A stretch of 64,000 nucleotides of DNA. It comes from Acidobacteriota bacterium. Lineage in GTDB: Bacteria; Acidobacteriota; UBA890; WLXD01. Of the stretch, positions 63,601 through 64,000 are shown piece after piece (positions within the stretch are counted from its first letter, which is position 1; each line of letters starts with the position of its first letter). Location of the stretch: positions 496,001 to 560,000 of the forward strand of contig WLXD01000002.1 of assembly GCA_012103255.1 (NCBI GenBank). The letters are read 5' to 3'. A model generated the notes under the pieces. That model had not been told where the DNA came from. It was given only the letters and a program-made list of their open reading frames with translations, and did not search any database. A program made the position numbers and the translations under genes.

Positions 63601-64000
63601 GACTGAATCCAGGTGCAGATAACGGCCGCGCTGGCCGCGTCGCGTCGAAAACCCGTCGGCCAGCATGTCGACGGTCGAGTCGAAATCCTCCCGCGACAAA
63701 TGGCGAAATGGATACGCGCTGACGCACAGATCGAAGAGTTCGTCCTCGCTCCACTCGCGAGACGCTGCGCATGCGACGATCTGCTGCGCCAGGATGTCGG
63801 TGGGTTTCTCCGGCATGATCAGCCGGTCGAGCTCACCCGATCGCGCCGCTCGGATCGCGGCCACTGACTCCACGAGATCGTCGCGCGACAACGGAAGCAC
63901 GCGCCCCTTCGGCACACCGCCCACGTGGTGACTGGCGCGTCCGACGCGCTGCATCAAGGCGTTGATCGATCGGGGCGAGCCTAGCTGGACCACGAGGTCG
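60639..64000 (-). pseudogene. lhr: Lhr-type ATP-dependent helicase, frameshifted and partial
   Basis: The C-terminal two thirds of a large Lhr-like helicase (about 1100 residues visible of about 1500), running off the right edge. Downstream of the helicase motif VI '[12 protein letters not shown]' (about nt 63960) come the winged-helix and 'Lhr core' domains ('[20 protein letters not shown]', '[20 protein letters not shown]'). At 62970-62971 the frame shifts. With one T removed there (one A on the coding strand), the protein reads [24 protein letters not shown] and continues cleanly to the stop at 60639. So a single-base insertion splits the gene, which ends in a different frame at 62917. Either this is a recent pseudogene or a sequencing error. 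Lhr enzymes unwind DNA:RNA hybrids and aid repair. Confidence 0.85.

Noticed and set aside
1-64000. tRNA, rRNA, insertion sequences, integrases, prophage or CRISPR arrays
   Set aside because: Looked for in all spacers and coding regions; no cloverleaf, transposase, integrase motif or repeat-spacer pattern was recognised. A tRNAscan or Infernal run would be decisive.

Overview
This is a gene-dense, high-GC bacterial chromosome segment (roughly 63-65% G+C by eye). It has no mobile elements, CRISPR arrays or RNA genes that I can see, and no stretch over 300 bases lacks a gene. The cell is Gram-negative: the window has a TonB-dependent receptor, a DUF481 outer-membrane protein, two RND pumps with an adaptor, and several lipoproteins. 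Sigma/anti-sigma/HEAT-repeat operons, a DUF5916-type protein, DUF4097-type proteins, a MoxR/DUF58/VWA operon, a LUD-type lactate cluster and a three-domain MFS-acyltransferase-ligase fusion together suggest Acidobacteriota or a similar soil or marine phylum. That placement is inference from gene content only.

Layout, left to right. 1-3525 (minus): ECF sigma factor, anti-sigma factor and two exported HEAT-repeat proteins in one operon; the last gene runs off the left edge. 3753-4873 (plus): two tandem acidic exported paralogues ending in a good terminator. 4978-6018 (minus): a strikingly shortened DUF5916-like protein. 6296-7735: a sodium/solute symporter behind a perfect 16-bp palindrome. 7737-8498: an exported methyltransferase-like lipoprotein. 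8606-14753 (minus): a coupled lutC, lutBA-fusion and aas-fusion operon. 14837-15742: a TIGR01777 epimerase. 15904-17946: a second sigma/anti-sigma module with a DUF4097-type exported protein. 18012-25544 (minus): a Bat-like operon (acidic membrane protein, MoxR, DUF58, BatA-like, double-VWA protein). 25758-33657: a sulfatase-fold lipoprotein, an M55 peptidase, a TonB receptor, a DUF481 protein and an IGE-repeat DUF4097-like protein.

33774-40239 is a leucine/isovalerate catabolic cluster: methylcrotonyl-CoA carboxylase with its alpha chain split into separate biotin carboxylase and BCCP genes, a methylglutaconyl-CoA hydratase and an HMG-CoA lyase, interrupted by a Tat-exported M19 dipeptidase homologue. 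A divergent TetR regulator with a candidate operator follows. 41009-44171 (minus) encodes a phosphoesterase lipoprotein, a hydrolase fused to a membrane domain, and a DUF3052 protein. 44261-50750 holds a HerA/DUF87-type ATPase, a PEGA-tailed pseudokinase, a PP2C phosphatase and a MutS-family ATPase lacking the mismatch-binding part. 50997-58689 is an RND-adaptor-RND efflux operon. After an unusually AT-rich spacer, 58900-60642 encodes a ribbon-helix-helix protein fused to a degenerate HD-GYP domain. The window ends in a lhr-type helicase gene with a single-base frameshift, which runs off the right edge.

Nine same-strand junctions are 4-base ATGA/GTGA overlaps, so translational coupling is common here. 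The most interesting items are the RHH/HD-GYP fusion with replaced metal ligands, the pseudokinase beside a PP2C phosphatase, the miniature DUF5916 protein, the split MCC alpha subunit and the lhr frameshift.
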